Assembly (NCBI RefSeq): GCF_010183535.1 | Contig: NC_071329.1 | Span: 2,046,001 to 2,110,000, forward strand | Reading direction: 5' to 3' | DNA from: Caenorhabditis remanei | Taxonomy: Eukaryota; Nematoda; Chromadorea; Rhabditida; Rhabditidae | DNA: 64,000 nt | Shown here: positions 12,801 through 27,800 of the stretch, piece after piece | Layout: each line of letters opens with the position of its first letter | Numbering within the stretch: position 1 is the first letter of the stretch | Notes under the pieces: model-generated | The model's database searches: none | What the model was told of the DNA's origin: nothing | What the model saw: only the letters and a program-made list of their open reading frames with translations | Program-made: the position numbers and the translations under genes

Positions 12801-15800
12801 AACCTAACATTGTCAAAAATATGAGTTGGCTGGACATCGGGATATCCAGACACACAGACAGACTTCCATCTATTTCTCTCATTTCACCTTTCTGTCCCAA
12901 TCTCCTTTACCTACTTCCCGATTCATTCATTCCACATTTTCCTCGTTTTCTCATATACTACTTTTCTCTTTCCAAACCAATCTAGCAGGACCCTCATGTC
13001 ACTTTTCCCACCAGAAGGTTCTATTAATAAATATACTACGTTTTTGGCATTGGCCTAGAAAATCCGGATTCTGGGAAGCTAGGCCATTACGTCGGGCCAC
13101 TAATGTATTCGTACTAAGAGGGATTTATTTATGTGCAAAAAGAAGAGATTTGAATAAAAAAGTGTTCTGATCAAGAAGTATGTATTAGTGGGATTAATTT
13201 TTGATATACAAAGGAATTGAGTGAAATGAAAAATGTCGGTGTGTGTGGAAACTCCAGAATAAAAATCGCTGTAACTCGAATCGTTTCAAACTTTACAAAA
13301 TTTTGAAGTACTATTCAGAATCCTCACTTCTTACGCTCTATATGCATACTGAGTACTTCTGATGGAATCTGTAGTGCCCATCTGTTTATCCGGATATTCT
13401 CACTTTTCATTTTTTCGTTTTTGGAGGAGTGTAGTCATTTTCTACCGTTTTTTTTGTAAATTTTTCCAACAATTTGTATTTCCAATGGCCCAGAATACTA
13501 AGAAATAGATATTTCAAAACTATTACGTTTTGGGGCTGGGACGATTTGATACTTTTAAAAATGTTGAGCCCCAACAACTTTAAAGACTCTAAAAACCTGA
13601 ATTTCCTGATTTATATCAAATAATTACTATTTTCAAATCAGCATATCTCAAACTCCTTTTTATGCATATTTATAAGTCGGAATTTTAATTTTCAAACGTC
13701 TGTCTGTCTATCCGTTTGGATTTGTTGAAATGGATGCAACTCTGGTACACATATCGATACAGTACCGGACAAAAAGCTATCAACTTTGGTTGTTTTCAGT
13801 GGAAAATGACCAACTTTGAGAGTGTGCCGTAGTAATTCTGAATGTCCCATCATGAAAATTTTCAATGGACCATATAGATCGAACGTAGAGCTTCATTTTT
13901 GTAGTTGACAACTTTTTTGTACGAGCACTTCCTAGAGAGTTATGGTCATTTTAAGGGGACAGCTTAAAAATCGCACTATTTGCACTGAAATTGGTCAATA
14001 CTTTGTCAATATGTAACTCTCTAGGGAGTACTCGTACAAAAAAGTTGTCAACTACAAAAATGGAGTTCTACTCTTGGTCTGTTTGATCCATTAAAAATTT
14101 TCTTTGTGGGACAATAAGTATTACTATGGTACACTCTCAAAGTTGATCAAACCTCCCGGCTGAAAAATATCTTACTGTGGGCCTGTTGACCCACAAGGTC
14201 CCTTTCTTCCTTTTTGTTTTTTCTTTTGTTTTCCCTCTCCATCTCTCTTCTCCCTATTGTTCCCATCCATCCATCAGGTCAGTCAGTCAGAAGAGAGGCC
14301 CTCTCAGGCCACCAATTCAATTCGATTCTCTCACGCCTAATTTATTCGCTTCGTTCTCTTCTTCGTTTTTTTCTTCTTCGATTCTTCTCCACTTGTCCTT
14401 TTGAAGCACTCTTTTTTTTGGAGGGACGCTTAAAGGGTCCCACGGGTGTCTGGGGTCTTAAAATTTGTTATGGGTGTATAGGTACCGTCGAGCTGACCAT
14501 TTTTGGGTCCTACAGGTGTCAGGGGCGGTCCGGATCTAAAAAATGTGTTTACTATTTAGGACCACTCTATTAGGATAAAATTAATACTCCAAAAATGTTT
14601 GTCTTCCGTTCCCTTCAAACTTTTTGCAAAAAGACGAAAAAAAACGACAGAAGGTGCTGTAGGTTGTAGTAAACTCTCCCTCTCTTTTTATGACACCTAT
14701 CTCACATGTGTTTGGTAGAAAGTGGATAGGAAGTGGAAGTGTGCTGATGGATTGAAAAAAAGAGATAAACGTACTGGTGAGAGAAACAGAGAGAGTGTTC
14801 TGGAGTAGACCTAAGATTGATTTTAATCGGTTTTAGAGTGAAAATATTGCGCTGAAATCCGTTTAAAACATCAAAGTGTTCTAGAATAGATCTAGAAGCG
14901 ATTCTGAGCTGTTTAAATGTGGAATACACCTAGGGACCGTTTTGAGTAATTTCAAATTGAAGAATCCGACTGAAACAAATTGCAAATGTTCTGGAGCAGC
15001 AGTATCCGCAATTTTGAACTATTTTGGGCGGTGAGTTGGAAAAACTGTTTTGACATCTGGAGATTCATAAAAACCGTAAAACCCAGATTTTTGAACATTT
15101 TTCAGATTTTTTACCTCGAAATATTGCTTAAATTCATGTTTATTTTCCCCCGATTCTCACTATCAGCTCTATACCGTGCACTGTTCAGAACGGTCATGGA
15201 CGTCCGGATAACTGGAAATCTTGATAACTGAGCATAGACACCCATCTAGACGAGGATCCCTATGTCAATCTCAACCGATTTCAAACCTTTTCCCATTCCC
15301 GATATCCTCCACTACCATTTGCTAATTAATTTCCATCCTAAATCCACTTGTCATCATCCACTCTTCCTCTCTCTCCAAAATAACTAACAAGATGATGGCG
15401 GTAAAAGTTGAAAGGAGGCACAAAAAAGAGAGATGAGTAAATGAAATTGGGGGTGACGAAAAGAGAGGATTAAGTGTCCAGATGGTCTATTAATAGACAA
15501 ATCTCTCTTTTCCCCCCTTTTTTCGGGAGAGTTAGGGACCGGAAATTAGAAATAGAATAGGATGGAGTTCTCATTTTGATTCTAAAAATCCAGATTGTCT
15601 GGGATCCATGAGAATTTGATGAGCTCTCATACAGTACTGGCCAAAGTTGAAAATGGTCAACTTTATGACTGTGACACGGGCTTCCTGATAGTCCCACAAT
15701 ATTGATTTTTATGGAGTGTATAGATCACAAATAAAGCTCCATTTTTGTAGTTGACAACTTTTTTATACGGGCGCATCCTAAGAAGTTATCAATAGTCAAT

Positions 15801-18800
15801 GTAAATTGTGCAAAAATAGCAAGGAAATACTTTGCGGATTGATAACTTCTTAGGATGTGCCCGTACAAAAAAGTTGTCAACAACAAAAATGAAGCTCTAT
15901 TTGTGATCTATACATTCCATAACAAATCAATATTGTGAGACTATCAGGGAGGCCGTGTCACAGTCACAAAGTTAACCATTTCAACTAAAAACTGCAAGTG
16001 TCGCAATCTTTATGGCCAGTACGCACATGTATTTGGCGGATACACAGTGAATCAAGAATATTGAAATTAGTACTGTTTTGCCAATGTGTTCACGTTGCCG
16101 GTTACCATAATTTCTGCTCATTGGATTCTCAGTTACCCTCAATAACCAACTTCTTCCGTAATTAGCTCATATCCCGACTCCTAGACTCTTGAGTCTCCAA
16201 TTAACACCTCTGGACTCTCAAATTCCGTAGATCCCTGAACGTCGAATTCCCAAGTCACTCCCTAAATCCCACAATCTGTTTGTCCAGATGTCCGCCTAGT
16301 CTTTGGCCATGTCTTCTTCTTCTTCTTCAGAATCCTTCTCACATCTGTTTCGAGTAAATGTTCTCCTATTACTCTTCGATCATTGTGTTCTTCTTCTTCT
16401 TCTTCTTCTTTTATCTCATTTCTTCTTCTTCTTCTCGCCTATCCCATCCCCCCTTTCCATCTCATCAGGAAAAAGAAGAAACAGCAGTTGTAAAATTGTA
16501 ACAAAACTCTTTTCTTCTTCTCCTTCTTCTCGGATTTCTTTTCTCACTTTTTTCTCCCCTTCAAGCAACTTTTTTTTCTTATTTAGATGCTCTACACCGC
16601 CCGTTCTATTTACTCAAAAATATGTGTACTTGAAATGGAATGGAGAGACCGTAATCCAATCTCCTAGATGACATATGGTATTGTTTACCACGTCTCAATT
16701 TATAATGAGTCAATTGTGGATTACATTTTTGATGGATCAGGAGTTTTCTAGGCCACCCCGGCTTGTTCCTAGGCTGAGGTGATGGCCCAGAATTTTTCTA
16801 GGCCATCCTCAGACTGTGGGATCTTTGAATTATAATATTAAATGGCCTAAAAAATAACTAAGCCATACTCTAAACCCTATCTACCACCAAGAGTCTACCG
16901 TAGCCATGATTCTAGATCGGCGTTAAATAAACTGATTTGGCGACCTCCAAGAATCAGATTCTCCTAACCAGTTCTATATGATTAGAAAGCTGAAGACGTG
17001 AGGATTCTGAATCTGTTTTCAAAATTTGCCTAAACTCAAAAGGAACAGAGATACAAGATCTGATCGCGGACATTGACAAAATCGTTCGTATCTTGTTTCT
17101 TTTCAGCTTTTTTCAAAATTTGAAAACAGATTCAGAATCCTTGTGTTTTCGGCTTTCCAGTAGTATATAAATTGGTATTTGAACCTTTTCCCCAAATCAG
17201 ATTCCTCCTCAACACAAGTGACCCCCCTCGGAAATCATCTGCCCCATCTATATATGTATATATTGGAGTAGTAGTGAAGATAGATTAGTATCTTTTTCTT
17301 TTATTTTTGGAATGTCAGTGTGTTTGTATATAAGTGTCTTCTCTTCTTCTTTTTTCTTTTTTCCTGACGAGACATTTGTCTTTTTTTGTTGGGTTTGTTG
17401 TTATTTTTACTGAAAAATAGTATGAAGACAACAAATTGTTTTGTTTTGTTGTGGTGTAGGTTTTAGACTTGTAGTATTGGAGAGTTACTTGGTTCTGAAA
17501 TTAGAAACTCAGATTCTGAACGACTCTGACTATCCAATTCAGAATTCTGGAGTCTAGAATCTGATTTTGATATTATGACTCTGAATTTGAGACTTTGGCT
17601 TTTAAATTCTGACTTTCAAAGTTTTGAATTCAGAATCAAAGAGCCGATTCTAAGTTTAAAGGCTATAATTTTAAATTAGAACTACTCAGATTTTGCAGTC
17701 TAGAATCAGAATCTCAATGTTTTGAATTTTCGACTCTGAATTCAAGGTGCTATATGTCATTTCTTGAAGATAGCATTTATGAGCGTTCTGTTATTCTGAA
17801 ACTGAAATTTCAATTTTTTTTTGTATTTTTTAGGGAATTTCAAGCTCCGCCCCCTCAAAGCACGTACATGAAACTGTTAAAGCAGTTTGAAGGCTTTTGC
17901 GCCCCTAAAGTTTTAGAATGATAAATTCGAAACACCAGAATTACAGCTATGGTCATAATTCTAACAATTTTAATCGTTTTCAGTTCAAAATATCCAACTT
18001 TGAAAGGGTGTTACGGTATCTCTGATTGACCCACAAAGTAAATTATGTATAAACCATACAGAGCAAAGGTAGAACATTTTTTAGACAATGCCATAGACTG
18101 TAACCAAAGCTCGATTATTAGTTAGGCTTACAGTACCGCTCAAAAGTAGATTAATTTTTGGTTTTTTCAGTTGAAAACGCCTAACTTTGAGATTGTGTCA
18201 TGGTTATACTTACTGTCCCATCAAGTACATTTTTAATGAATCATACAGATCAAAAATAGAGCTTCATTTTTGTAGTTGACAACTTTTTTGTACGAGCGGT
18301 CCCTAGCAAGTTACGTTCGGCCAAATAATATCTCACTGAACTCTACCAAAGCGATTTTTGACCTGTCATCTTTAAAGGATCATAACTCTCTAGGGACCGC
18401 CCGTACAAAAAAGTTGTCAACTGCAAAAATAGAGTTCTAGGTTTGATTTGTACGATCCAGTAAAAATTTTATCTGGTGGGACAATCAGTGATACCGTAAC
18501 ACCTTCTCAAAATTGGTCTTTTTCAACTGAAAATGGTCAAAGGTGGTAAAATTATGGTGATTACTGTAAACGGAAATGTGAAAGCAGTTTCAAGACTCTA
18601 GCGCGAATTTTTTTCTGTTTTTCGGGGCGGAGCCTAAAATTCTCACATTTTCATATCTTGACAATGTTCTTCAGAATTTCAGGTTCCTAAATTCTGAACT
18701 ACTTGAACTATTTTTCGGAAAAAATAAATTTTTCAAAAAAAAGTGTGTGTACTTGAACATACATCAATACACGAACACATTCACCAAAAAAGAAAAAAAT

Positions 18801-21800
18801 TTGGCATTTTCGAATTCCATTGTTCCGAGTGTCTGCGTTCTTCTCTCTCTTACTCAATGACTCCCTTCTCATATTCTGCGTCTCTCAATCTCTCGTTCAA
18901 TTCTTTTTTCTTTTTCTGACTAGTGCTGCTATATGTTGCGTAAATATACAAACAATATAAACCATATTTACATAGAGTGAGAGAGAGAGTGAGAGACGCA
19001 GAGATACGAGAGAGAGTGACCTTTTTTGTTTTTTGTTTTTCCCACGTTACATGTGAATTTGGACTCTTTTTGGACGATTTTGAATTTAATTTTTGAAATT
19101 TTTGAGATTTTAGGGCATCTGAGATTTTTATACTGTAAAATTAGATTCCGGGACATCCGGACACTCAGATGCAAAGACAGATTTTGAAAATTAGTGTAAA
19201 AAGTCTAAATTTTATCTTTTAAAAGGTTTTTGTGCATCCGGAAACACAGACAGACACATTTTTCTTAAAAAAACCGAAAAAAACTCAATTTTTACATTTT
19301 CCAGTTTTTTGGACCGGAAATTTGAACATTTTGAACTGAAAAATTTAGATTTTTGGTAAATCACCCAAAAAAACGATAGTTGCGGAGATCCGGATAGACA
19401 GACAAATTTCTGCTTAAAAATTGTGAAAATTTCAAGCTCCCAGCAGATGGCCTAACTTGCCAGGAGTTGGATTTCTAGGCCACCTAAGAATACATGTCAA
19501 ACGATGTGATTTTCTAGTTTTGAGCTGATGGCCTAGTTTTTCAAGTTTTGGGATTCTAGGCCACCGAAGTATTGACATCGCAGAAACCTATTTTTCGACT
19601 ATTTTTCGCCTCTTTTGACTGATGGCCTAACTTTGTGATTCTAGGCCACAAGATTACTTTCTTATGTTTCATAAGTCCGTCAGTCCGAACATCCGGACAC
19701 ACCGACACACAGACCGACATCTTTCTATAAAAACCAACCGTTCTGAAACCGTTTTAGAACAGTTCTAAAACGGTTTGTACCATTTTCGTTCCGAAAATTG
19801 ATGACGTCACTCGCCCCGTGGGGTCTCTCAACTCTCACGGGGAGGGTTTCACTATTTGAACAGGTGCTTTTTCTTCCTCTTTCTCTCTTTCTTTTTTCGC
19901 CGAATTTCACACACACACACACTCATACTCTCATCGAATTTTTTACGCAACATTTCGTTCCACTTTTCAAAAAAAAAATTTTGGAACTTTTTCGAACATG
20001 TATAAAATAAATTTTCGTTGTGTCACGTGATTCCCCACACACTCTCTCTCGTTTTCTCTCTAATCGGGGTGGTGAAACAGTTGTGTTGAAAAGAGTGGCC
20101 GGTTTTTGATCTTTAACTGTTGCTAGAAATGGTGAGAGTAGTGGCGTGCGGTGGAGCGCACTTGCTGAGACGAGTTCAGGCGCTGGAAATTAGTTTTTTC
20201 TAGAAATTTCTGAGTTGTTTTTTCAAATCAAATTTTAGGCCTTGATTTTCCTTATTTTTGAGTTTCTGGACATCTGGACATGTGGACATCCGGGACATAA
20301 AAATGATTTTTTTCCTATTTTTGCATTTTGACTTTTTCGATGTTTCGTAAATCTGGACATTTTGAACCCACCGTAATCTACATCACCGACTTTTCAGTGA
20401 GACATCCGGGCACACAGATTTTTGGATATCCGGACATCTATGTATTAGTTCAACATAGTTCTTACAATTGCGCCCCACCGAGTCTCTCAATTTCGCACAA
20501 AATTTCCTTCGGCTCCGGTAGAGCGCAGTTGTAAGAACTGTGTCATCGTAAACTTTCTCATCTAGAATCATGATATCATCGCGTACTCTAAGTACAGTAG
20601 TTCTCTACGACTAGTCGCTTTAGAAGCTTCTCGACTATTTCAAGTGACTTTACAGCGTCTAGGTCAATTTCCAACCGATTTTTTCAAAATTTAGGCTATT
20701 TTTCGCATTTAAAAACCTATAAATTATCCAATTTGTCCAATTCACTTGGTTCAGAGCAATCTCAGTGTTTGAAAGTGACTCGAGATGGATTCTCACAAAA
20801 TTTAAGCTAATTTTCCGCCGAAAAAACTCTATTACTCCTAGAAAAATGAGAAATGGGCTGTTTTAGGGCAATGACACCTTATCGAAACCGTTTTGAACCA
20901 TACTTGCCTACTGTGCCGAATCGGGCCGACACGGCCGGAAACTCTCTTCAAACTCAATATTATGAGCTGAAAAATATACCAAAATGTAGATCTCGACGAG
21001 TTCTATCTCCGTGACCTACTACGGACCGGATAGCTATTCGTTAATGTGCCGCGGGCCGGGCTAGAATGGCTTTTTTGGCTATTTTCGCGTTTTTTGGCTC
21101 TTTTTCCCGGCCCACGGCACATTAACGAACTGCCATCCGGCCCGTGGTAGGTCACAGACATAGAACTCGCCGAGATCTACATTTTGGTATATTTTTCAGC
21201 TCATAATTTTGCGCTTAACGCAAGTTACGCGTCGGCCCGATTCGGCCCAGTTAGCAAGTATGTTTTGAACAACCGTTCATTTTGGGCTCTCCCTGGACAT
21301 CCGGACATCCGGAGAATGCTCTTTTGCTCCCCGCCTCATTTAAGAATAATTCATTCTCTCATTTTCATTTTCCTCAATCCAATTTCCTCTCAACCCTTTC
21401 ATCATTTTCTTCCGGGAAATAAAGGAGAGAGCTCTCTCTCTCTCTCTCTGCTCACCACCTGTCCCCTCTTCTCTCTTGGGAGGTCCCCACCCTATTTCCA
21501 TCCATCCAACCAACCAACACACAATGAGGATTTCATCGAGAGGGTGGGGATAATCCATACATTATTAATGACCCTCTTTTATTCTCATGACCCCAGCCGG
21601 GAGTTCTTTGGGGGCTTTTAAAGTTTTTAGACGTGAAAAATAGCCAAAAATTTGAAAAAATCGGTTGAAAATTGGTCTAGAAGCTCTAAACCCCGCTTAA
21701 AATAGTCTTGAATTTCAAATCGTACTCTATTCTTGTAGAAACGTATTATATGACTAGAAAACTGACGTCGTGAGGATTCGGAATCTGTATTCAGCACTTT

Positions 21801-24800
21801 CCTAGATGTCAAATGACCGGAGATACACTAGTATAGATTTGCAGATTGAATAACTTTGTCAATTTTAACTTTTTGAGAAATTTAAAAACAGATTCTGAAT
21901 CCCTATGAATTCTGCTTTCTAGTCGTATAGTTTTTGTCGAGTTTCACGGTCTGGATGGCTCTGAAAATCAGGCGATTTTTTTAAACTTCATTTTTTATTG
22001 AATTTTGAGCACAAATTCAGAATCCTTTAGGTTTCAGCTACCCAACCATGTCAAATTCTGGTTGAAAATGTCATCTAGAACTGTAAATCCGTCAATTCCT
22101 ACTTTTTACGAAATCTGAAAACAAAATAAGAATCATGGCACTAGCTTTCTATTCAGACCTATTTTTGAAATCCTTCGAAATTGGTTATCTTTGTTCGTTT
22201 TACCATTTTTCAAATTCTGAAACCAGATTCAGAATCCTCACGACTACAGCTTCTCCACCATATTAATTTCTGCCACATTTGCAACTTTAAAATTGTTGAA
22301 AACTCGTGTTTTTGTCACCAATATTCAAATACACGGGCAGGCTCGTAACTCGCGTCAAAATGAATATTATGAGCTGAAAAATATACGAAAATGTAGATCT
22401 CGGGGTGTTCTATGTCCGTGACCTACTCCGGGCCGGATGGCTATTCGTTAATGTGCCGCGGGCCGGGCTAGAATGGTTTTTTTAAAACCATTTTCGCGTT
22501 TTTGGCAATTTTTCCCGGCCCGTATTAGGTCAGTGACATAGAACTCGCGGAGATCTACATTTTGGTATATTTTTCAGCTAATAATTTTGAGTTTGAAGCG
22601 AGTTACGCGCCGGCCCGTAAGTACGGTTTTTTCTACTTCAAAACCCCATTCAAAAACTATTTTACCAACAAAAATTCAAAATTTTCCCGATTTTGTTCTA
22701 TAGAGCGCATTTACACCCTTTGCTTACCGCTTGTAACTCAGCAATTCAAATAATCTGTCAAATCTGTATTAGAGCGCATTTTAAACATTTCCAACAAATT
22801 TCGGGAATTTCAAAAATCCGTACAGACAGTCATCTTCTTATTATATTCTCATTTATTTATTTATTTTTAGTCTCTCTTTTCATATTTCTCTCATTTTCTT
22901 CTCTCCCGGGACCCCCCTACTCTCTCTCTCATAAATAAAATGGATGCAATTTTGATGAGAGAGAGAGGGAAAAAAGAGCCGTTTCTCTCTCTCTTCTTCT
23001 CCACTCAACTATTCCCTTCTCCCAGAAGAGAGTCCCTTCAACATCGTCTTCTTCTTCTTTTCCCTTTCCACTTTTTGTGTCCCATTCAATTCACATTCTA
23101 CTCTCGTCTTCTTCTGAAGAGGACGACGTCTTCTGAAGTGGCGTCTTAGGGAAAACAACGGAATTTTTCATTGAATTTGAGGCGTTTTTTTTCCGTACAG
23201 ATTTTTTTTAGTATACTTGTCAAACGTTGAAACTCGCTTGATACGCAATTGTATGGTCTAAAAAGTATACCAAAATGTAGATCTCGACGAGTTCTATGTC
23301 ACTGATATAATACGGGCCGGATGGCTATTCGTTAATGTGCCGCGGGCCGGGCTAGAACGGCTTTTTTGGCCATTTGCCTGTAGTAGGTCACGAACATAGA
23401 ACTCGTCGAGATCTACATTTTGGTATATTTTTCAGCTCATAGTATTCATTTTGACGCGAGTTACGCGCCGGCCCGGTATGCAAGTATGAAATTTACTGAA
23501 AAGTCAGTTTTTTGAGCAATTTCAAAAATCCGAACTGATTCATTGAAAATGAAAAAAAATGTTTATTTTAGTGTTATTTCTATTCGAAAAGCCTATTGAG
23601 ACTGTAAAATTGAGAAATGCTTGGAAAAACTCCAAAACATGCAAAATTTGGGGGTTTCGCCTCCGTAAACAGATCTATAACACTCTTTTTTGATTTTTGG
23701 AATATTCATAAATTTTTGGCAAATACTCATTTACTACCTACTCATTTACTACCAATTGCTCATTTACTACCTTACACAATTACTACTTCAACTCATTTAC
23801 TACCATTTACTCATTTACTACCGTACTGCTCATTTACTACTTCTTTTTTCACCTCTCTCTTAGGCTTAGGTTTCTTAGAAATTCGGAAAACAATTGACAA
23901 ATACGATGAATAACCGTTTTCGTCAATTTTTTCCGAATTTCTAAGAAACCTAAGCCTAAGAGAATGGCGAAAAGTGAATCCCAGAATATCGCTCTAAAGT
24001 AGTAAATGAGTAAAAAGTAGTAAATGAGTAATAGTAGTAAATGAGCAAACGGTAGTAAATGAGCAGGTAGTAAATGAGTATTTGCCGCTTTTTTGGCCAT
24101 TTTCGCGTTTTTTGGCACTTTTTCCCGACCCGCGGCACATTAACAGATAGCCATCCGGCCCGTATTTTATCAGTGACATAGAACTCGTCGAGATCTACAT
24201 TTTGGTATATTTTTCAGCTCATAAAATTCATTTTGACGCGAGTTACGCGCCGGCCCGGTATGCAAGTATGAAATTTACTGAAAAGTCAGTTTTTTGAGCA
24301 ATTTCAAAAAGCCACTGAAAATGAAAAAAATGTTTATTTTAGTGTTATTTCTATTCGAAAAGCCTATTGAGACTGTAAAATTGAGAAATGCTTGGAAAAA
24401 CTCCAAAACATGCAAAATTTGGGGGTTTCGCCTCCGTAAACAGATCTATAACACTCTTTTTTTGATTTTTGGAATATTCATAAATTTTTAGGCCTGCAAT
24501 TTGAACAAAATAGGCAAAAAAATTTGCGAGAGAAATGCGTCAGGACTATCGCTTGCGTATTGTGCATTTAGGCTGCCGTGTGCCGGCTGGAATGATTTTA
24601 AAAAGTAATTTTCGCGTTTTTTGGCACTTTTTCCCTTCTCTCGGTATTATACATTTAAGAAAATAATAATTTGAGAATTTTAAATATCGATTTTTCAAAA
24701 AGGATTTTTTCTAATCTATTAGCTCTGCACAGTTCTTACAACTGCGCTCCACCGAAATGCCTTTGAGAAATTTCTCGTTTTCTCTGAGTCTCTCAATTTT

Positions 24801-27800
24801 GCACACTGTTTTTTCGGTTTCGGCAGAGCGCGGTTGCAAGAAGCGCGCCCTGGTAATAAAGGTTTTTCGTAGAAATCGATCGATCAAAATTCAACTTTTT
24901 CAAAAGTTTTCAAAGTCCAGACATATTTTTGTTCGGAATTTTCCCCTCTTCTGACGACAATCGGAACCAATTCTATTTTTATGTCTGTCTAAATGACATC
25001 TGTTTTTATTTGTTTCTCTTCAGTCCTCCCCGGCAAGAAGAGATAAAGAGACAAATGACATTCGATCATCAAATCATATGGCTTTCGGCAAAATCGAAAC
25101 GAGAAGAACATTCTTTTTCTCGAAAATTCGAAATTTGAACGATTTTCAGTGTTTCCAGTAGAGCGCGATTGCTTTTTTTCGCAATTCTGCAAGCACAGTA
25201 CCCTGCACGAGGAACGAGCTCGCAAAAAACGCGAAACGCGCACAGCTTTCAAAATTTCACCTACTATCTGCGTATCTCTAATTCGCCTACTCTCTCGCAT
25301 AGTGATTAGATAAATCAGCATAGTTTTGAAATATTTTGACATGTATAGCATCAGGAAGTCATAAAAATCGAAAAACAATGTCTCTTGAGAATCGCCGATC
25401 AGCAAAAATAAAATTTTTTGAATTTTCGAAAATTTGACAAATTTGCAAAATCAGAGGTTTTACACTATTTTTCGTCATTTTATAGTTTATTTCTGTTCAG
25501 AATCAATTTTCTGACATCGAAAATAGAAAATCCAGCTGAAATAACACCGAAAACCTCACTTTCTTCGGTGCCGTTGGAAGACTGATTTTGCATAAAACTG
25601 GGAATGGCACCACGAATACACAATATTAGAGTGTGAAAATTGACGAAATTATACAAAAAGTCTTCCTCTACACGAAATGGATATGCATTCTAAGAGCAAA
25701 TTTCGGGAAATCGAGATATTCAAGATTTTATGCGCCCGACTCAGTAAAATTTTGCCTTTTCTGTTGAGTATTACTGTAGACAATGCGAACGTGCCCTACG
25801 GCTAATTTTCGTTTTTTTGATTGCGCGTTCCCCGTGCAGGGTGCTGTGCGCAAGTCTTATAGCTATTTCACGTTATCGCTAGAGTGAATTTTCGATTCGC
25901 GCCGATTTTGGAAATTTTTATTTAAAAAATTTGGAAAAATTTTATTTAAAAACATTGTGAAAAATTTTTGGCGCCAAAATTTTTTCTGTCAACAAGTTGT
26001 GTTTTTCGATTAAAAAAATCGTTTTTTTTCGGTAAAAACGATATTTTTTATTTTCTTTCCGATAGATGGGTCCGTCTGTCTGTCTGTCTGTCTATCGGAA
26101 TGTCCGGATGTCCAGAATTTTCGATTTTTGAATTTTTAGTATTTTAAGTCAAGAAATGACTTAAACTTTTGATTTTTCAAGCCGAATAATTCAAAAATTT
26201 GAATTTTGTCCGTTGGAGCCCATTTGCATTCTTAAAACTGTCGAAAAATCGTGATTTTGTCACCAAAATTCAAATTTTCACGATTTTGTGCGTTGGAGCG
26301 CATTTCCGACCATTACAGATTTTTTTTAATCTTCAAATATGCAGTAGAGCGCATTTACACTTATCGCTGTTAATTCAAATAATCCGTCGAATCAAAAATT
26401 TGAACTAGAGCGCGTTTTCATCATTAAAAATTATAATTTTTAATTGCGAAATTTTCCAAACACTCATCTGAAATTCAAAAATCCGTCAAAAGCGGTAGAG
26501 CGCGTTTTCTCATTAGAGCGCATTTACACCCCTCGCAATTTTCAAAAGCTTGGGAACAATTGTTCTTTGTTCTCTCTTTTTCCCTTCTTCTTCCCACAAA
26601 CAATTCAGAATACATCGTTGTCGTCGACGTCTTCTCAGCTCATTGTGCTCCTCTTTTCTCTGCGTCTCTCATTTTCACACACTCTCTCGTCTCTCTCTCT
26701 CTCCTCAGAAAGCTCTTTCTCCCTCCCAAATAGGCCTCAATTTTGCTATTTTTCTTCGCTTTTTTTTCCGTCTTTTTTCTACTTCTACTTCCCCCCCCCC
26801 CCCCCCAACAACTTTTTAGTCCCTTTTTTTTCAAAAAAAACTTTTTTTTTTCGCAAAAAAAAAAAATTTTCTCCAGAATCGCCGTCGTAGAATCCACGTC
26901 ATCGACGACGACGTCAGAAGTAGTAGCTGAAAATTCAGAAGAGAAGAATCCGTCACCGGTTTCGGAAGTCACGACGACGCACGTAAGAATTTCACTTTTT
27001 TTTTTCGAAAAAAAGTTTTTTCAAATTTTTTTTTCAAAAATTTAAAATCGATTTTTTTTTAAATGTCTGTCTGTGTGTCCGGATTTCCGATTTAAAAGGC
27101 GGAAATATACTGAAAATCTAGTCTCCGACGGCAGAAATCGATTTTTTTTCGGTTTTTTGACCTCTGTCGGTGTTTCCGCACGTCCGGATGTCCGAAATAA
27201 TAGACACGTCTGTCTATGTGTCCGGATATCCGGATGACCAGGTTTGAGCCCCAAAAACTGAAAAAATAGCCGAAATTCTGGTAGAAAACATCAAGAAACG
27301 TTTTCTCCGTTTTTGAACGGTGAAATTTTTTCCATCTGTGTTTCCGCACATCCGGATGTCCAAAACTATCAATTTTCAGCTAGAAATAAAGTTGAAGCGT
27401 CTGTCTGTGTGTCCGCTTGGTCCGGATGTCTGATTTTAGACGGAAAAATACTGAAAATTCGGTTTCCGACGCGGAAATCGATCTTTTTTTCGGTTTTTTG
27501 ACGTCTGTCGGTGTTTCCGCACGTCCGGATGTCCGAAATAACAGACACGTCTGTCTGTGTGTCCGGATGTCCGGATGTCCAGATTTGAGCCGAAAAATGC
27601 GTAAAAAAAGTCGAAATTCTGGTCGGAACCAACTGAAAACTGATTTTTCCAATTTTTGGCCGCTGGAAATTTTTTAAATTTTCCATCTATGTTTCCGCAT
27701 TGTCCGGATGTCCAAAGCAATCAATTTTCAGCTAGAAATAAAGCTGAAGCGTCTGTCTGTGTTTCCGCATGTCCGGATGTCTGATTTTGAATCGAAAAAT

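Larger units (their letters stand above)
23395..24490 (+). repeat. Direct duplication of about 310 bp
   Basis: About 23395-23710 recurs at 24175-24490, including GCAAGTATGAAATTTACTG and CATGCAAAATTTGGGGGTTT. The array element separates the two copies. Confidence 0.75.

Noticed and set aside
21184..21621. 145-codon plus-strand frame
   Set aside because: Begins inside a fold-back repeat and continues into CT-rich low-complexity DNA; no splice or family support.
26444..26972. Overlapping frames of 90-148 codons
   Set aside because: Driven by homopolymer and CT-rich runs; only the 26877-26982 exon is supported.
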